A stretch of 64,000 nucleotides of DNA from JAWKWA01 sp041397765 (GCA_041397765.1 JAWKWA010000012.1:1-64000); one strand, 5' to 3'; numbered from the stretch's first letter, positions 54,937 through 63,693 are shown. Notes: generated by a model from the sequence alone, not told the origin. Numbers and translations: made by a program.

Positions 54937-55311
54937 TGGCTATTTCTTGTCGGACTTGGCTTCAAGCGAGCGGATCAGGGATCGCAGCATCTTGCTGATG
55001 TCATCGCACTCTTGGATCATGGAACTTGCTTCGGAGGCTGTCATCAGACCGATTCAATGGCAATCGTCACATGTGTATCCAGCTCACGTGCCGATCCCAA
55101 AGAAATCCTAAGGAACTGGATGAAAGTTCCCGTCTGATCTCGACCGTAACCTTCGGCGATATTGGCTGCCACCGAGACCGCCGATCGTCGCATTTGAGCG
55201 GTGAGACCATAGGTTCTCCTTTGGGAAGCCTGCCGTCTGGCGATATGTGAGTTCAGCAAGAGAGATCGCCTTTTGCCAAACATCGAGATCCTGTAGGATG
55301 AGATCGCTCAT
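54937..55311 (-). pseudogene. Four-helix-bundle (23S rRNA IVP-like) gene, two frameshifts
   Basis: Three frames join: MSDLILQDLDVWQKAISLAE to AGFPKE; then YGLTAQMRRSAVSVAANIAE through TGTFIQFLRISLGSARELDT to AIES; then MTASEASSMIQECDDISKML to the stop. Shifts lie near 55215 and 55045. The joined protein of about 123 residues is the small four-helix-bundle family once named after the intervening sequence of 23S rRNA, common and horizontally mobile. It sits between two subunit genes of the glutamate-synthase-like operon, an odd place. Likely a decayed insertion. Confidence 0.85.
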
Positions 55312-55352
55312 CGCCGCTACTCTCGATGCACAATGCCACGCCCTATTGGCGA

Positions 55353-55385
55353 CTCACCACTCACCACTCACCACTCACCACTCAC
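55353..55385. repeat. CTCACCA heptamer tandem repeat
   Basis: CTCACCA is repeated nearly five times just after the stop codon of the class II amidotransferase gene. Related sequence occurs at 4612-4630, after the suhB stop. The GXGXG subunit gene starts within a similar CACAA-type stretch on the other strand (54870-54915). Confidence 0.8.
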
Positions 55386-55396
55386 GCCCCACCCCT

Positions 55397-56296
55397 TCAC
55401 TGCCTCCCCCACGAATAGACCACCGCCGGCTCGGGCTCCCAGACGCGCGCATCCTCGACGCCTGGCAGCGAGCGCAGCGCGCGGAACTCCGAGCCGAACG
55501 CCACCCAGTCGTCGGTCTCGGCCATGACGGCGGGCTTGCAGGCGATCGGATCGCGCAGCACGGCAAAGCCGTCGGCGGTGCCGGCAAGGAAAGTGTAGAA
55601 CCCGTCGAGATCGCTGAGGCTCGATTCGAGCGCCTCCTTCAGCGTCGCCCCCTCTCTCAGCTTCCATGTCAGATAGGCGGCCGCGACCTCGGTGTCGTTC
55701 TCGGTCTGGAAGGTGATGCCGGCATGCTTCGTCAGCCACTCGCGCAGGCGGTTGTGGTTCGACAGCGAGCCGTTGTGCACGAGGCAGAGATCCTGGCCGG
55801 TGGCGAAGGGATGCGATCCCGCCGTCGTCACCGCCGATTCCGTCGCCATGCGGGTATGGCCGATGATGTGCGTGCCTTCCGCGCTCTCCAGGTCGTAGTC
55901 GGCGGCGACGTCCTTGGGCAGCCCAACCTCCTTGAAGATCTCGATGACATGGCCCGCCCCGACGACGCGCACCTCCGGCGCCTCGTCGGCGAGGAAGCTG
56001 CGCACCTGCTCCTCGCTCGCCCGGGTCCTCAGCACCGCATGATTGCCGAGCTTGCGGATGCTGGACGCGCCGTGCAACGCCTCGAGGCCGGCCGCGAGCG
56101 CGGGCCAGTCGAAGCTGCGATCGGGATGGGTGAGCGTGATCTTCTGCTCATCGTCCCGCACCGGATCGCGATAGATCGCAACGCCCGCCGAATCGGGCCC
56201 GCGATTGGTCATCTCGATCAGCATCGGCGTGAACAGCCGGCCGAGCTTTTTCTGCAGCTTCGGATTCTTCAGATAGAGACCGACGATGCCGCACAT
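55397..56296 (-). CDS. Class II glutamine amidotransferase subunit (GlxB/MgsA type)
   Basis: N-terminal nucleophile amidotransferase, 299 residues. Starts MCGIVGLYLKNPKLQKKLG; Met is removed to expose the catalytic Cys. Other parts: EMTNRGPDSAGVAIY, THIIGHTRMATESAVT, LVHNGSLSNHNRLR and ENDTEVAAAYL. It hydrolyses glutamine to feed ammonia to the synthase, or takes an amine-bearing amide in the N-methylglutamate variant. It is separated from the GXGXG gene by the decayed four-helix-bundle gene. ATG 56296 is fixed by the nucleophile. Confidence 0.95.
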   Translation of the reverse strand: MCGIVGLYLKNPKLQKKLGRLFTPMLIEMTNRGPDSAGVAIYRDPVRDDEQKITLTHPDRSFDWPALAAGLEALHGASSIRKLGNHAVLRTRASEEQVRSFLADEAPEVRVVGAGHVIEIFKEVGLPKDVAADYDLESAEGTHIIGHTRMATESAVTTAGSHPFATGQDLCLVHNGSLSNHNRLREWLTKHAGITFQTENDTEVAAAYLTWKLREGATLKEALESSLSDLDGFYTFLAGTADGFAVLRDPIACKPAVMAETDDWVAFGSEFRALRSLPGVEDARVWEPEPAVVYSWGRQ

Positions 56297-56468
56297 GGGG
56301 GCTTGTTCTCCGTCATCGAGCGCGGGGACGGGCGTGAGGGAATTTCCCGGCGCCCACGCAATGTCCAGGACGGGGCGCCTCCCACCGACATTCCTAGCAG
56401 CCGCTGCCTCCGCCTTCAACTGGGATGAACAAAAATTTCATCGGAAGAACACACCTCGAGCGCCGCAC

Positions 56469-57254
56469 TCAGCCCTCCCGCAAATAGGTGATCACCGACA
56501 GGAACCGGATCGGCAGCTTCTTCAACTCCTCCGGCCCGTGCGGGGCCTCGCTGTCGAAATAGAGGCTGTCTCCCGGCAGCAGCGTGTAGGTGCGCTCGCC
56601 GTGCCGGTACACGACCTCGCCCTCCAGCATGTAGATGAACTCGAGGCCGGCATGCTGGAACACCGGAAAGACGTCCGATTCCGCCGAGAGCGTGATGAGA
56701 TAGGGCTCGACCGTCAGCGGTCCCGACGGCGTATGGCCGAGCAGCTGGTACTGATGCCCCGCTCGCGTGCCACGCCGCTCGATGGTGAGGCCGGTCCCGG
56801 CCTTGACGAAGGTCGCGTCGCGGATCTCGTCGAACGAGCGGAACAGCGCCGTCACCGGCACATGCAGCGCCCGCGACAGCGCCTGCAGCGAGGCGAGCGA
56901 GGGCGAGGTCGCCCCGTTCTCGATCTTGGACAGCATGCCGGCGGACATTTCGGCGACCCGCGCGAGCTCGGCGATGGTCATGCCGAGCTTCTCGCGAAAG
57001 CCCTTCACCTCACGGCCGATCGCCAGTTGCAGATGGCGCGTGCTGTTGTCGCCGATTTCGTGGGGGTCCTGGAAATGGGCGGCCCCGCCCGCCGCCGCTC
57101 CGGCGCTCGCCCCTTCGCCGGCGGACGATGACTGAACCGACTTCGCCGCGATCTCGCCGGCCCCAGCAGCGCCCGGGCCACGGCTCCCTGCACCGTCCGA
57201 CAGCCTGCCGCGCCCGCCGGCGCCCCCCCTCGTCGACTTCGGCTGGACCGGCAT
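56469..57254 (-). CDS. XRE-family regulator with cupin domain
   Basis: A 261-residue regulator. The first 65 residues are Gly/Ala/Ser-rich and disordered. The helix-turn-helix is at about 80-140 (VKGFREKLGMTIAELARVAEMSAGMLSKIENGATSPSLASL), followed by a C-terminal cupin (VFPVFQHAGLEFIYMLEGEVVYRHGERTY, LLPGDSLYFDSEAPHG). PuuR-like regulators of this kind sense small amines or amino acids. It lies upstream of the amidotransferase gene on the same strand and diverges from amt, so it probably controls both sides. Confidence 0.93.
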   Translation of the reverse strand: MPVQPKSTRGGAGGRGRLSDGAGSRGPGAAGAGEIAAKSVQSSSAGEGASAGAAAGGAAHFQDPHEIGDNSTRHLQLAIGREVKGFREKLGMTIAELARVAEMSAGMLSKIENGATSPSLASLQALSRALHVPVTALFRSFDEIRDATFVKAGTGLTIERRGTRAGHQYQLLGHTPSGPLTVEPYLITLSAESDVFPVFQHAGLEFIYMLEGEVVYRHGERTYTLLPGDSLYFDSEAPHGPEELKKLPIRFLSVITYLREG

Positions 57255-57763
57255 GCCGGCTCTCCCCACTTCGGCACCACCTCTTCCTCAATCGGAGGCG
57301 GGATATGCGACTTTCGGAGGAGATCGTGCCCCATCCGCGCTTGACAGGCTTCCCGGCACTGTCGCATCCTTTTTTCTCAACAAACAATATTTTTTCATCG
57401 GGGGCATGCCGGCAGTCGCGCCCCCGACGAGACCGGGAGGACGACAGGGGGGATCTCGAAAGTCCGCGCAATGCTGCCCGGCCACTCCGGCCGGACGAGA
57501 CGGCAGCGCGGGATCGCGGGTACCCCGGCAAGGCCAGGACCATCTTCCCAGAGCCGCACGAGCTTCGTGCCCCGGTCAAAGCCCCGCGGGCACCAGAGCA
57601 TTGGGCGGGCGAGCGCGAGCCCCGAAGGGCATGCCTCTCCCACCAATCGAAGGCCCCGGCCGCAGATCAGCGGCACGGGTCCGGTGAAAAACGGCAGACC
57701 GCGCGGTGCCGGTGACGGCGCCCGCAACGGCGCTGCACGACGCGGCAGATGGGAGCGAAATCC
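57255..57763. promoter_or_regulatory. Divergent regulator/amt control region
   Basis: About 510 bases between the XRE gene and amt. A strikingly AT-rich patch at 57365-57400 (CTTTTTTCTC, CAAACAATATTTTTTC) stands out from the GC-rich background and is the likely promoter and operator of the regulator and perhaps of amt. No sigma-54 box could be picked out by eye. No supported gene. Confidence 0.5.
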
Positions 57764-59185
57764 ATGGGAAATGGCCTGGACTCATTGATGGTGGTCTTCA
57801 CCGAGTTCTATTACTGGGTGACGGTCGTCTTCATGTTCCTCATCCATGTGGGATTCTGCATGTATGAGGTCGGCGCCTCGCGCAGGCGCAACCACCTGCA
57901 CACGCTGATGAAGAACACCATGGCCATTCCGCTGGTCACGGTGACGTTCTTCTTCTTCGGCTGGTGGATCTACTTCGCCTTCCCGAACGGGCCCGGCATC
58001 CAGGAGGGCGGCATCCCGGCCGTCGCCAACACCGTCGCCGCGCCCTGGAGCCCGCTGATGGGCACCCATCTGAGCGGCGCCGATGCCAATGACGCGGCGA
58101 ACGGCATCACCGCCGCCGATTCGGCCCTCTGGCACCGCCTGAACGGCGTCTTCTGGGCGGCCTTCCTGCTCTTCTCGATCACCACCGCCTCGATCATCTC
58201 CGGCGCCGTCATCGAGCGCATCCGCTCGGGCGCCTTCTGGTTGATCGCCGTGCTCGTCGGCTCCGTCACCTGGATCATCGACGCGGCCTGGGGCTGGTCC
58301 TATGGCGGCTGGATGGTGAAGCAGCTCGGCTATCACGACGCCTATGCCTCGGGCGTCGTCCATGCGATTGCCGGCGGCGCCGCACTCGCCACCCTCATCG
58401 TGCTCGGCCCCCGTCTCGGCAAGTTCCGCCCCGACGGCACCCCGCGCGACATCCCGCCCCACAACACCTGGCTCGTCACCATCGGCGTGTTCCTGATCTA
58501 TACGGGCTTCTGGGGCTTCTATGCCGCCTGCAACATCCCCGTCATCTCGCCCGAGGTGATCGCCGGCCAGATCACCGGCACGACGTGGACGGCGACCAAC
58601 ATCTACCTTGCCCCGACCACGCTCAGCGCCATCACCTTCAACTTCCTGATGTCGCTGTCGGGCGGCATGATGGCCACCTACCTGGTCTCCAAGGGCGACG
58701 CCTTCTGGACCTATTCGGGCGGGCTTTGCGGCGTCATCGGCGCTTCGGCCGGCAACGACCTCTATCACCCGGTCCAGGCGATGTTCATCGGCGCCATCAT
58801 TCCCGTCATCGCCTACAAGCTGCACTTCTTCGTCGAGCGGCGTTTCAAGATCGACGATGCGGTGGGCGCCGTGGCGGTGCACGGCTATGGCGGCTTCATG
58901 GGCGTCGTGGTCGCCGGCTTCATGCTGTGGGGCCAGCCATCTTCGCCCTATGAGGGCTATGCCACCATCAGCCCGCTCGGCAACTTCCTCGGCGCGATCA
59001 TCATGTTCGTCGTGCTCGGCTTCATCCCGACCTATGTGCTGGCCTGGATTCTCAATGCGGCCGGCCTGCTCAGGGTGCCGCGCGAGATCGAGCTGATGGG
59101 CCTCGACTATTCGACCGAGGAATCCTACGCGGCCGCGGTCGACGAGGTGAGGAAGGCCGAGAAGGCGATCGTCGCGGCCGGCTAG
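57764..59185 (+). CDS. amt: Ammonium transporter
   Basis: Amt/Rh family channel, about 473 residues, eleven segments. The pore twin histidines are in VVHAIAGGAALATL and VAVHGYGGFMGV. Further marks: YEVGASRRRNHLHTLMKN and GWWIYFAFPNG. The C-terminal tail (EIELMGLDYSTEESYAAAVDE) is longer and more acidic than the usual GlnK-docking tail, but GLDYSTEE keeps part of it. No glnK gene is adjacent. ATG 57764 is chosen over 57749. The divergent XRE gene and the nearby glutamate-synthase-like operon suggest a role in nitrogen uptake tied to amine use. Confidence 0.95.
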   Translation: MGNGLDSLMVVFTEFYYWVTVVFMFLIHVGFCMYEVGASRRRNHLHTLMKNTMAIPLVTVTFFFFGWWIYFAFPNGPGIQEGGIPAVANTVAAPWSPLMGTHLSGADANDAANGITAADSALWHRLNGVFWAAFLLFSITTASIISGAVIERIRSGAFWLIAVLVGSVTWIIDAAWGWSYGGWMVKQLGYHDAYASGVVHAIAGGAALATLIVLGPRLGKFRPDGTPRDIPPHNTWLVTIGVFLIYTGFWGFYAACNIPVISPEVIAGQITGTTWTATNIYLAPTTLSAITFNFLMSLSGGMMATYLVSKGDAFWTYSGGLCGVIGASAGNDLYHPVQAMFIGAIIPVIAYKLHFFVERRFKIDDAVGAVAVHGYGGFMGVVVAGFMLWGQPSSPYEGYATISPLGNFLGAIIMFVVLGFIPTYVLAWILNAAGLLRVPREIELMGLDYSTEESYAAAVDEVRKAEKAIVAAG

Positions 59186-59362
59186 CCGGCTGGTGCCGGG
59201 AGGGGGGCGCTGCCTCTTCGGAGGAGCCGTCCTCCCGGCGCTCGAATGTGAACGAGCCCGACCGAGGGAAGGTCGGATTGTCGTGCAGCCCGGACGCATC
59301 GAGCATCGCCATCTTCAGCGTCGCTGGATGCACAAGGGTCAAACATCAAGGAGAAGCACCGC

Positions 59363-59581
59363 ATGTCCACCAACGGCATGACCAACTGGGCGGTCGATCT
59401 CGCCAATATCGGCGGCATCTACCCCTTCCAGGGCAGCGAGTTCGTGCTCGCCATTGCCGGCATCGCCTTCTGGATCATCTGGCACATCATCCAGATCCGC
59501 CAGGAGAATGCCGACATCCAGCACGATCTCGACGCCAATGCGAGCGGCAAGCGCTCGACCGAGCTGATCGACAGATACTGA
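59363..59581 (+). CDS. Small membrane protein downstream of amt
   Basis: A 72-residue protein with one clear membrane segment (FVLAIAGIAFWIIWHIIQI) near the middle. The N-terminus (NWAVDLANIGGIYPFQG) is probably periplasmic and the C-terminus (RQENADIQHDLDANASGKRS) charged and cytoplasmic. AAGGAG lies upstream of ATG 59363. It follows amt by about 180 bases, too far for overlap but consistent with one transcript. I do not recognise the family. It could be a partner or regulator of Amt. Confidence 0.8.
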   Translation: MSTNGMTNWAVDLANIGGIYPFQGSEFVLAIAGIAFWIIWHIIQIRQENADIQHDLDANASGKRSTELIDRY

Positions 59582-59822
59582 CACGCGTCGCCTCTCGGGG
59601 GGAGCGGTGACGTCGGCGTCTCCGCCAGCCGGCCGGCATGGCCGGCTGGCGGCACGCCAGAACTGTGCGGCACCGGCCGACGCGATGCCGATGCCGATCG
59701 GCCTCCTCGCGCGCGGGGCGGAACTCAGCGGCTTCCACGCAAGTCCGCTCGCCGGCCCGGTCCGGCGCATCGCTGCCGCGCAGCCACCTCCGATTTGCCA
59801 TCGTCCGCGGATTTGACTAGAG

Positions 59823-60195
59823 CCTGATCGGTCGAGATGCGAGCGCTTGCGCGAGCATCGAGAGCGTGAATCAGACTCTTGAAGGAAGTGAGCCTGATCG
59901 GTCGAGATGCGAGCGCTTGCGCGAGCATCGAGAGCGTGAATCAGACTCTTGAACAAAGTGAGCCTGATCGGTCGAGATGCGAGCGCTTGCGCGAGCATCG
60001 AGCGTGAATCCAACTCTTGAAAGAAGTGAGCCTGATCGGTCGAGATGCGAGCGTTCGCGCGAGCATCGAGGCGTGATCTCTGAGGCAAACGCCTGATCGG
60101 TCGATGGCGCTCGCGCGAGCATCGAGGCGTGATCGACTCTTGAACAAGAAGCTGATCGGTCGAATGCGAGCGCTGCGCGAGCACCGGTGAATCGG
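59823..60195. repeat. Repeat A array, six copies
   Basis: Copies at 59823-59874, 59893-59944, 59963-60011, 60031-60079, 60092-60135 and 60152-60195. Outer arms CTGAT and ATCAG; inner arms GATGCGAGCGC and GCGCGAGCATC around TT. The GA steps face each other and could form tandem sheared G.A pairs. The first two spacers are 18 bases, nearly identical (ACTCTTGAA..AAGTGAG). Copies shrink and diverge left to right, with periods 70, 70, 68, 61 and 60. Confidence 0.95.
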
Positions 60196-60211
60196 ATTCC
60201 AAATCCGGAAG

Positions 60212-60265
60212 TTGGAGCACGTTCGATATCGACAATCGAATTCCAACTCGGTCGGACTTGCTCTA
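60212..60265. repeat. Repeat B, diverged copy
   Basis: Starts TTGGAGCACGTTCGATATC and ends GTCGGACTTGCTCTA; GAGCA and TGCTC pair at the outside, with imperfect pairing inside. It has the same A-then-B order as at 12.4 kb and 22.5 kb. It lies 45 bases upstream of a small membrane-protein gene. Confidence 0.7.
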
Positions 60266-60309
60266 TCGATGGGAACCGCGCACGACACCGTAACGGAGGC
60301 CGACGGCCC

Positions 60310-60618
60310 ATGATCGTCAGGACACTGGCCAGCTGGATGCTGCTCGTCGCGGTCATCGCGCTGGTGGCCGACGGCACCATAGCGACCGCCCATGGCTCTT
60401 TCGTCGCAACCACGGTCATCGGCCACTGGAAGAGCCTCGCCCCGGCCAGCCTCGCCGCCGCCGAGACGCTCGTCAGCGCCCGCATCTCGCCGGCGCTCTG
60501 GGACCCGGTGCTGCTGTCGCTCTTGCGCCTGCCGACCTTCGCCTTCTTCGGCGGGCTCGGCCTCCTGCTCTTCGCCGCCGGACGCAAGCGTCGCAGGGTC
60601 AACATCTACGCCAACTGA
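60310..60618 (+). CDS. Small membrane protein
   Basis: A 102-residue protein. N-terminal hydrophobic segment (LASWMLLVAVIALVADGTIA), a middle amphipathic part (GHWKSLAPASLAAAETLV), and a second hydrophobic segment (LRLPTFAFFGGLGLLLFAAG) followed by GRKRRRVNIYAN, a basic cytoplasmic end. The topology suggests both ends in the cytoplasm. GGAGGCC lies upstream of ATG 60310. Similar two-segment proteins of this kind occur in Hyphomicrobiales without known function. Convergent with lutC. Confidence 0.75.
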   Translation: MIVRTLASWMLLVAVIALVADGTIATAHGSFVATTVIGHWKSLAPASLAAAETLVSARISPALWDPVLLSLLRLPTFAFFGGLGLLLFAAGRKRRRVNIYAN

Positions 60619-60662
60619 TCGATCCGGCCCGGCAACGCCGATCGCGGCTTGCCCTTGGCGCC

Positions 60663-61358
60663 TCAGCCACCGTCCTTGACGACGATGACATGCAGCCGCC
60701 TCGGCCCGTGCGCGCCCATGATCAGCACGCCCTCGATGTCGGCGGTGCGCGACGGCCCCGAGACCCAGTTGAGCGTGCGCGGCATGCTGCGGTCCCCGTA
60801 GTCGGCGCGCAGCCTCGCCCACACCGCCTCGTAGCCGCCCGCGATGTCGGCCTCGCGCAGCACCACGATATGCGTGTCGGGGACGAAGTTGATCGTCGTC
60901 GGATTGTCGCTGCCCGACACGAGCGCCAGCGTGCCGGTCTCCGCGATCCCCATCAACGCATGGCTGAGCCCGGCGAGGTCGGAGCCTTCCGCCCGCCCGC
61001 CCGCGCGCTCCAGATTGGGCTCGCTCGACCAATCGAGCCCGGCGAGCCGCTCATCCGCCCCCATGCGGATGCGCGCCGGCAGATTGGTGTCGCGCAGATA
61101 GCGGGCGACGAGCCCGGGAATGTCCGCCGGCCCCGCCGCATCGGCGAAGGTGGCACCCTGCGCCGACAGCCGCTCGCGGAAGGCGGCGACGAGCCCCGGC
61201 CGGTCGAGCTTCGCCCGCGCCGGCACCGTATGGCCCGGCGGCGAGGCGAGCCGCCGCATCACGTCGAAGCGCCGCTTGGCGTCGTCCTCGCCGACACCGA
61301 GCGATTTCCGGATCCGTCCAAGGACATGCTCGCGGGCATGGGGATCGGGCCGTGTCAT
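60663..61358 (-). CDS. lutC: Lactate utilisation protein C (LUD domain)
   Basis: Third subunit of the LutABC L-lactate oxidase complex, 231 residues. LUD-domain parts: ADERLAGLDWSSEPN, GIAETGTLALVSGSDNPTTINFVPDTHIVV and GPSRTADIEGVLIMGAHGPRRLHVIVV. The ATG at 61358 overlaps the lutB stop by four bases. The first 90 residues are helical and charged, as is usual in LutC. It completes a three-gene translationally coupled operon. Confidence 0.95.
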   Translation of the reverse strand: MTRPDPHAREHVLGRIRKSLGVGEDDAKRRFDVMRRLASPPGHTVPARAKLDRPGLVAAFRERLSAQGATFADAAGPADIPGLVARYLRDTNLPARIRMGADERLAGLDWSSEPNLERAGGRAEGSDLAGLSHALMGIAETGTLALVSGSDNPTTINFVPDTHIVVLREADIAGGYEAVWARLRADYGDRSMPRTLNWVSGPSRTADIEGVLIMGAHGPRRLHVIVVKDGG

Positions 61359-62794
61359 GCTTTCGCCCCCCGCCGCTTTTCCCGCTCCGCGCGCGCCCAT
61401 GCACTCATGAAGGTGCCGCCCTCCGGCGCCGGCAGGTCGCGATGCTCGCACCAGCCGGCCGCGAGCGGCAGCCGGCGGATGCTGCCGCGTCCCGACGCCC
61501 AGATCCTCAGCACCCCGACGCCGGCCCGGCTGGCGAGCCGGTAGAGCCACGGCCGCCGCGCGATGAACGCCCACGCGCGGAGTGCCTGGCGCGACAGTGC
61601 CGGCTCCCGGCCCATCTCCCACGATTTCTCCCGCCAGTGCCGCATCATCTGCGGCAGCGGGATGCGCATCGGGCAGACCTCCTCGCAGCGCCCGCAGAAG
61701 CTCGAGGCCTGCGGCAGGTGATAGGCCTCCTCCGCACCGATCAGGGCAGGATCGAGCGCCGCCCCGATCGGACCTGGATAGACCCAGCCATAGGCATGGC
61801 CGCCGACCGCGTGATAGACCGGGCAATGATCCATGCAGGCGCCGCAGCGGATGCAGCGCAGCACCTCGCGAAAGGCCGATCCGAGGATTTCCGAGCGCCC
61901 GCCGTCATAGAGCACGATGTGATGCTCGCCCGGCCCGTCCGGATCGCCTTCCCGCCGTGTGCCGGTCGCGAAAGTCGTATAGGTCGAGATCTCCTGGCCG
62001 GTCGCCGAGCGTGCCAGCACCCGGATCAGCGTCGTCGCATCCTCGAGCGTCGGCACGATCTTCTCGATCGAGGCGAGCGTGATGTGCACGCGCGGCAGCG
62101 TCTCCGACAGATCGCCATTGCCCTCGTTGGTGACGATGACCGCCGAGCCGGTCTCGGCGATGAGGAAATTCGCGCCGGTGATACCGACATCGGCGGTGAG
62201 GAAATGCTCGCGCAGCACCTGGCGCGCCTCGGCGACCAGCACGGCCGGCTCGTCGAGCTTGCGCTCGGCCGGCAGATGCGTGTGGATGCGGCGGAAATCG
62301 GCCTCGACCTGCTCACGCGTGACATGCACCGCCGGACCGATGATGTGGCTCGGCGCCTCCTTGCGGATCTGGATGAGATATTCGCCAAGGTCGGTCTCCA
62401 CGACCTGCAGGCCGCCCTCCTCCAGATGGGCGTTGAGCGCGATCTCCTCGGAGATCATGGACTTGCCCTTCAGCACCTTGCGCGCGCCCGCCGCCCGGCA
62501 GATGTCGAGGATGACGGCCCGTGCCTCCGCCGCGCTCGAGGCCCAGTGTACCCGCCCGCCCTGCTCGGCGGCCTTGCGTTCGAACTCCTCCAGATAGAGA
62601 TCGAGGTGGTCGAGCACATGGCTCTTGATGGCGATGGCCTCGTCCCTCAGCGCCTCGAACTCCGGCAGCGCCGCCCGTGCCCGCGTGATGGCGCCGATGT
62701 AATTGGTCCGCAGCCGTGCGAGCGCGACCTTCAGCACCGGATCGGCCAGCGCCCGCGCTGCATTCGCCTTGAAGTCGTGCGATGTCGGCTTCAT
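61355..62794 (-). CDS. lutB: Lactate utilisation iron-sulfur protein LutB
   Basis: Central subunit, 479 residues, carrying a LUD domain (about 70-300, GKSMISEEIALNAHLEEGG, GITGANFLIAETGSAVIVTNEGN) and two 4Fe-4S binding motifs: CIRCGACMDHCP (314-325) and CGRCEEVCP (367-375), both with all cysteines. ATG 62794 overlaps the lutA stop. The same frame stays open upstream into lutA, but that extension is not the protein. Confidence 0.97.
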   Translation of the reverse strand: MKPTSHDFKANAARALADPVLKVALARLRTNYIGAITRARAALPEFEALRDEAIAIKSHVLDHLDLYLEEFERKAAEQGGRVHWASSAAEARAVILDICRAAGARKVLKGKSMISEEIALNAHLEEGGLQVVETDLGEYLIQIRKEAPSHIIGPAVHVTREQVEADFRRIHTHLPAERKLDEPAVLVAEARQVLREHFLTADVGITGANFLIAETGSAVIVTNEGNGDLSETLPRVHITLASIEKIVPTLEDATTLIRVLARSATGQEISTYTTFATGTRREGDPDGPGEHHIVLYDGGRSEILGSAFREVLRCIRCGACMDHCPVYHAVGGHAYGWVYPGPIGAALDPALIGAEEAYHLPQASSFCGRCEEVCPMRIPLPQMMRHWREKSWEMGREPALSRQALRAWAFIARRPWLYRLASRAGVGVLRIWASGRGSIRRLPLAAGWCEHRDLPAPEGGTFMSAWARAEREKRRGAKA

Positions 62795-63576
62795 CGGCCC
62801 TCTCCGATGGCCGGATGGTCGGTCATGCCGGCGAGCACCTCGGCGACGTGGCGGACGCGGATGGCGCTGCCCTCGCGTTTCAGCTTGCCGGCCATGTTGA
62901 GGAGGCAGCCGAGATCTCCGGCGATGAGCAGGTCCGCCCCGGTCGCGGCGATCCTCACCGTCTTCTGCGCGACGATCTCGCTGGAGATGGCCGGATACTT
63001 CACCGAGAAGGTGCCGCCGAAACCGCAGCAGGCCTCGGGCTCCGCCATCTCGGTGAGTGTCAGCCCGGCGACGCTCGCCAGCAGCTTCCTCGGCTGCTCG
63101 CGCACCTTGAGCTCCCTGAGGCCGGAGCAGGCATCGTGATAGGTCGCCTTCGCCTCGAGCCGCACGTCGACCCGTTCGACCCGGCGCACATCGACGAGGA
63201 AGGCCGTCAGCTCGTGCACCCGGCCGGCGAAGGCGCGGGCCCCGGCGGCCTCCTCCCGGCCGGCGCCGAGCAGCAGCGGATAGTGACGCTTCAGCATGCC
63301 CGCGCACGAGCCCGACGGCGCGACGATATAGTCGCACCCTTCGAAGGCGGCGATGGTCCCCCGCGCGAGGTCGGCGGCGATGTCGCGCGCCCCGGAGTTG
63401 TAGGCCGGCTGGCCGCAGCAGGTCTGCGCCGGCGGCACCACCACCTCGCAGCCGGCGTCCTCGATGAGCTTGGCCGCCGCAAGCCCGACGCTCGGCCGCA
63501 TCGCATCGACGATGCAGGTGACGAACAGGCCGACCCGGGGGCGCCCGGTGGAGCTCGTCTCCCCCCTGTCGGTCAT
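62791..63576 (-). CDS. lutA: Lactate utilisation protein A (CCG domain)
   Basis: First subunit, 261 residues from ATG 63576 (MTDRGETSSTGRPRVGLFVTC). Two cysteine-rich CCG domains: PAQTCCGQPAYNSG with APSGSCAGMLKRHYP, and YHDACSGLRELKV with EPEACCGFGGTFSVKYP. These bind noncubane or Fe-S clusters in the family. It leads the operon lutA-lutB-lutC, each pair overlapping by four bases. No LldP permease or LldR regulator is seen within the window, though the operon's upstream end lies near its edge. Confidence 0.96.
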   Translation of the reverse strand: MTDRGETSSTGRPRVGLFVTCIVDAMRPSVGLAAAKLIEDAGCEVVVPPAQTCCGQPAYNSGARDIAADLARGTIAAFEGCDYIVAPSGSCAGMLKRHYPLLLGAGREEAAGARAFAGRVHELTAFLVDVRRVERVDVRLEAKATYHDACSGLRELKVREQPRKLLASVAGLTLTEMAEPEACCGFGGTFSVKYPAISSEIVAQKTVRIAATGADLLIAGDLGCLLNMAGKLKREGSAIRVRHVAEVLAGMTDHPAIGEGR

Positions 63577-63693
63577 CACCTCTGCCTCCCCGTCGCATAC
63601 CGCCGCCGGCCCCCCGGCCAGCCCGCGCTCGGGCATCGAAGCCCGCGAGCAACAGAGCACATGCCCGTGACGAGGAAAAGAGCGGGAAGGCTC

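Noticed and set aside
59823..60195. CRISPR-like array
   Set aside because: Repeats are palindromic, spacers are conserved and only about 18 bases, copies decay along the array, and there are no cas genes.
62795..63652. N-terminal extension of lutB in the same open frame
   Set aside because: It overlaps lutA entirely; LutB starts at 62794 with a normal N-terminus and the ATGA overlap typical of this operon.
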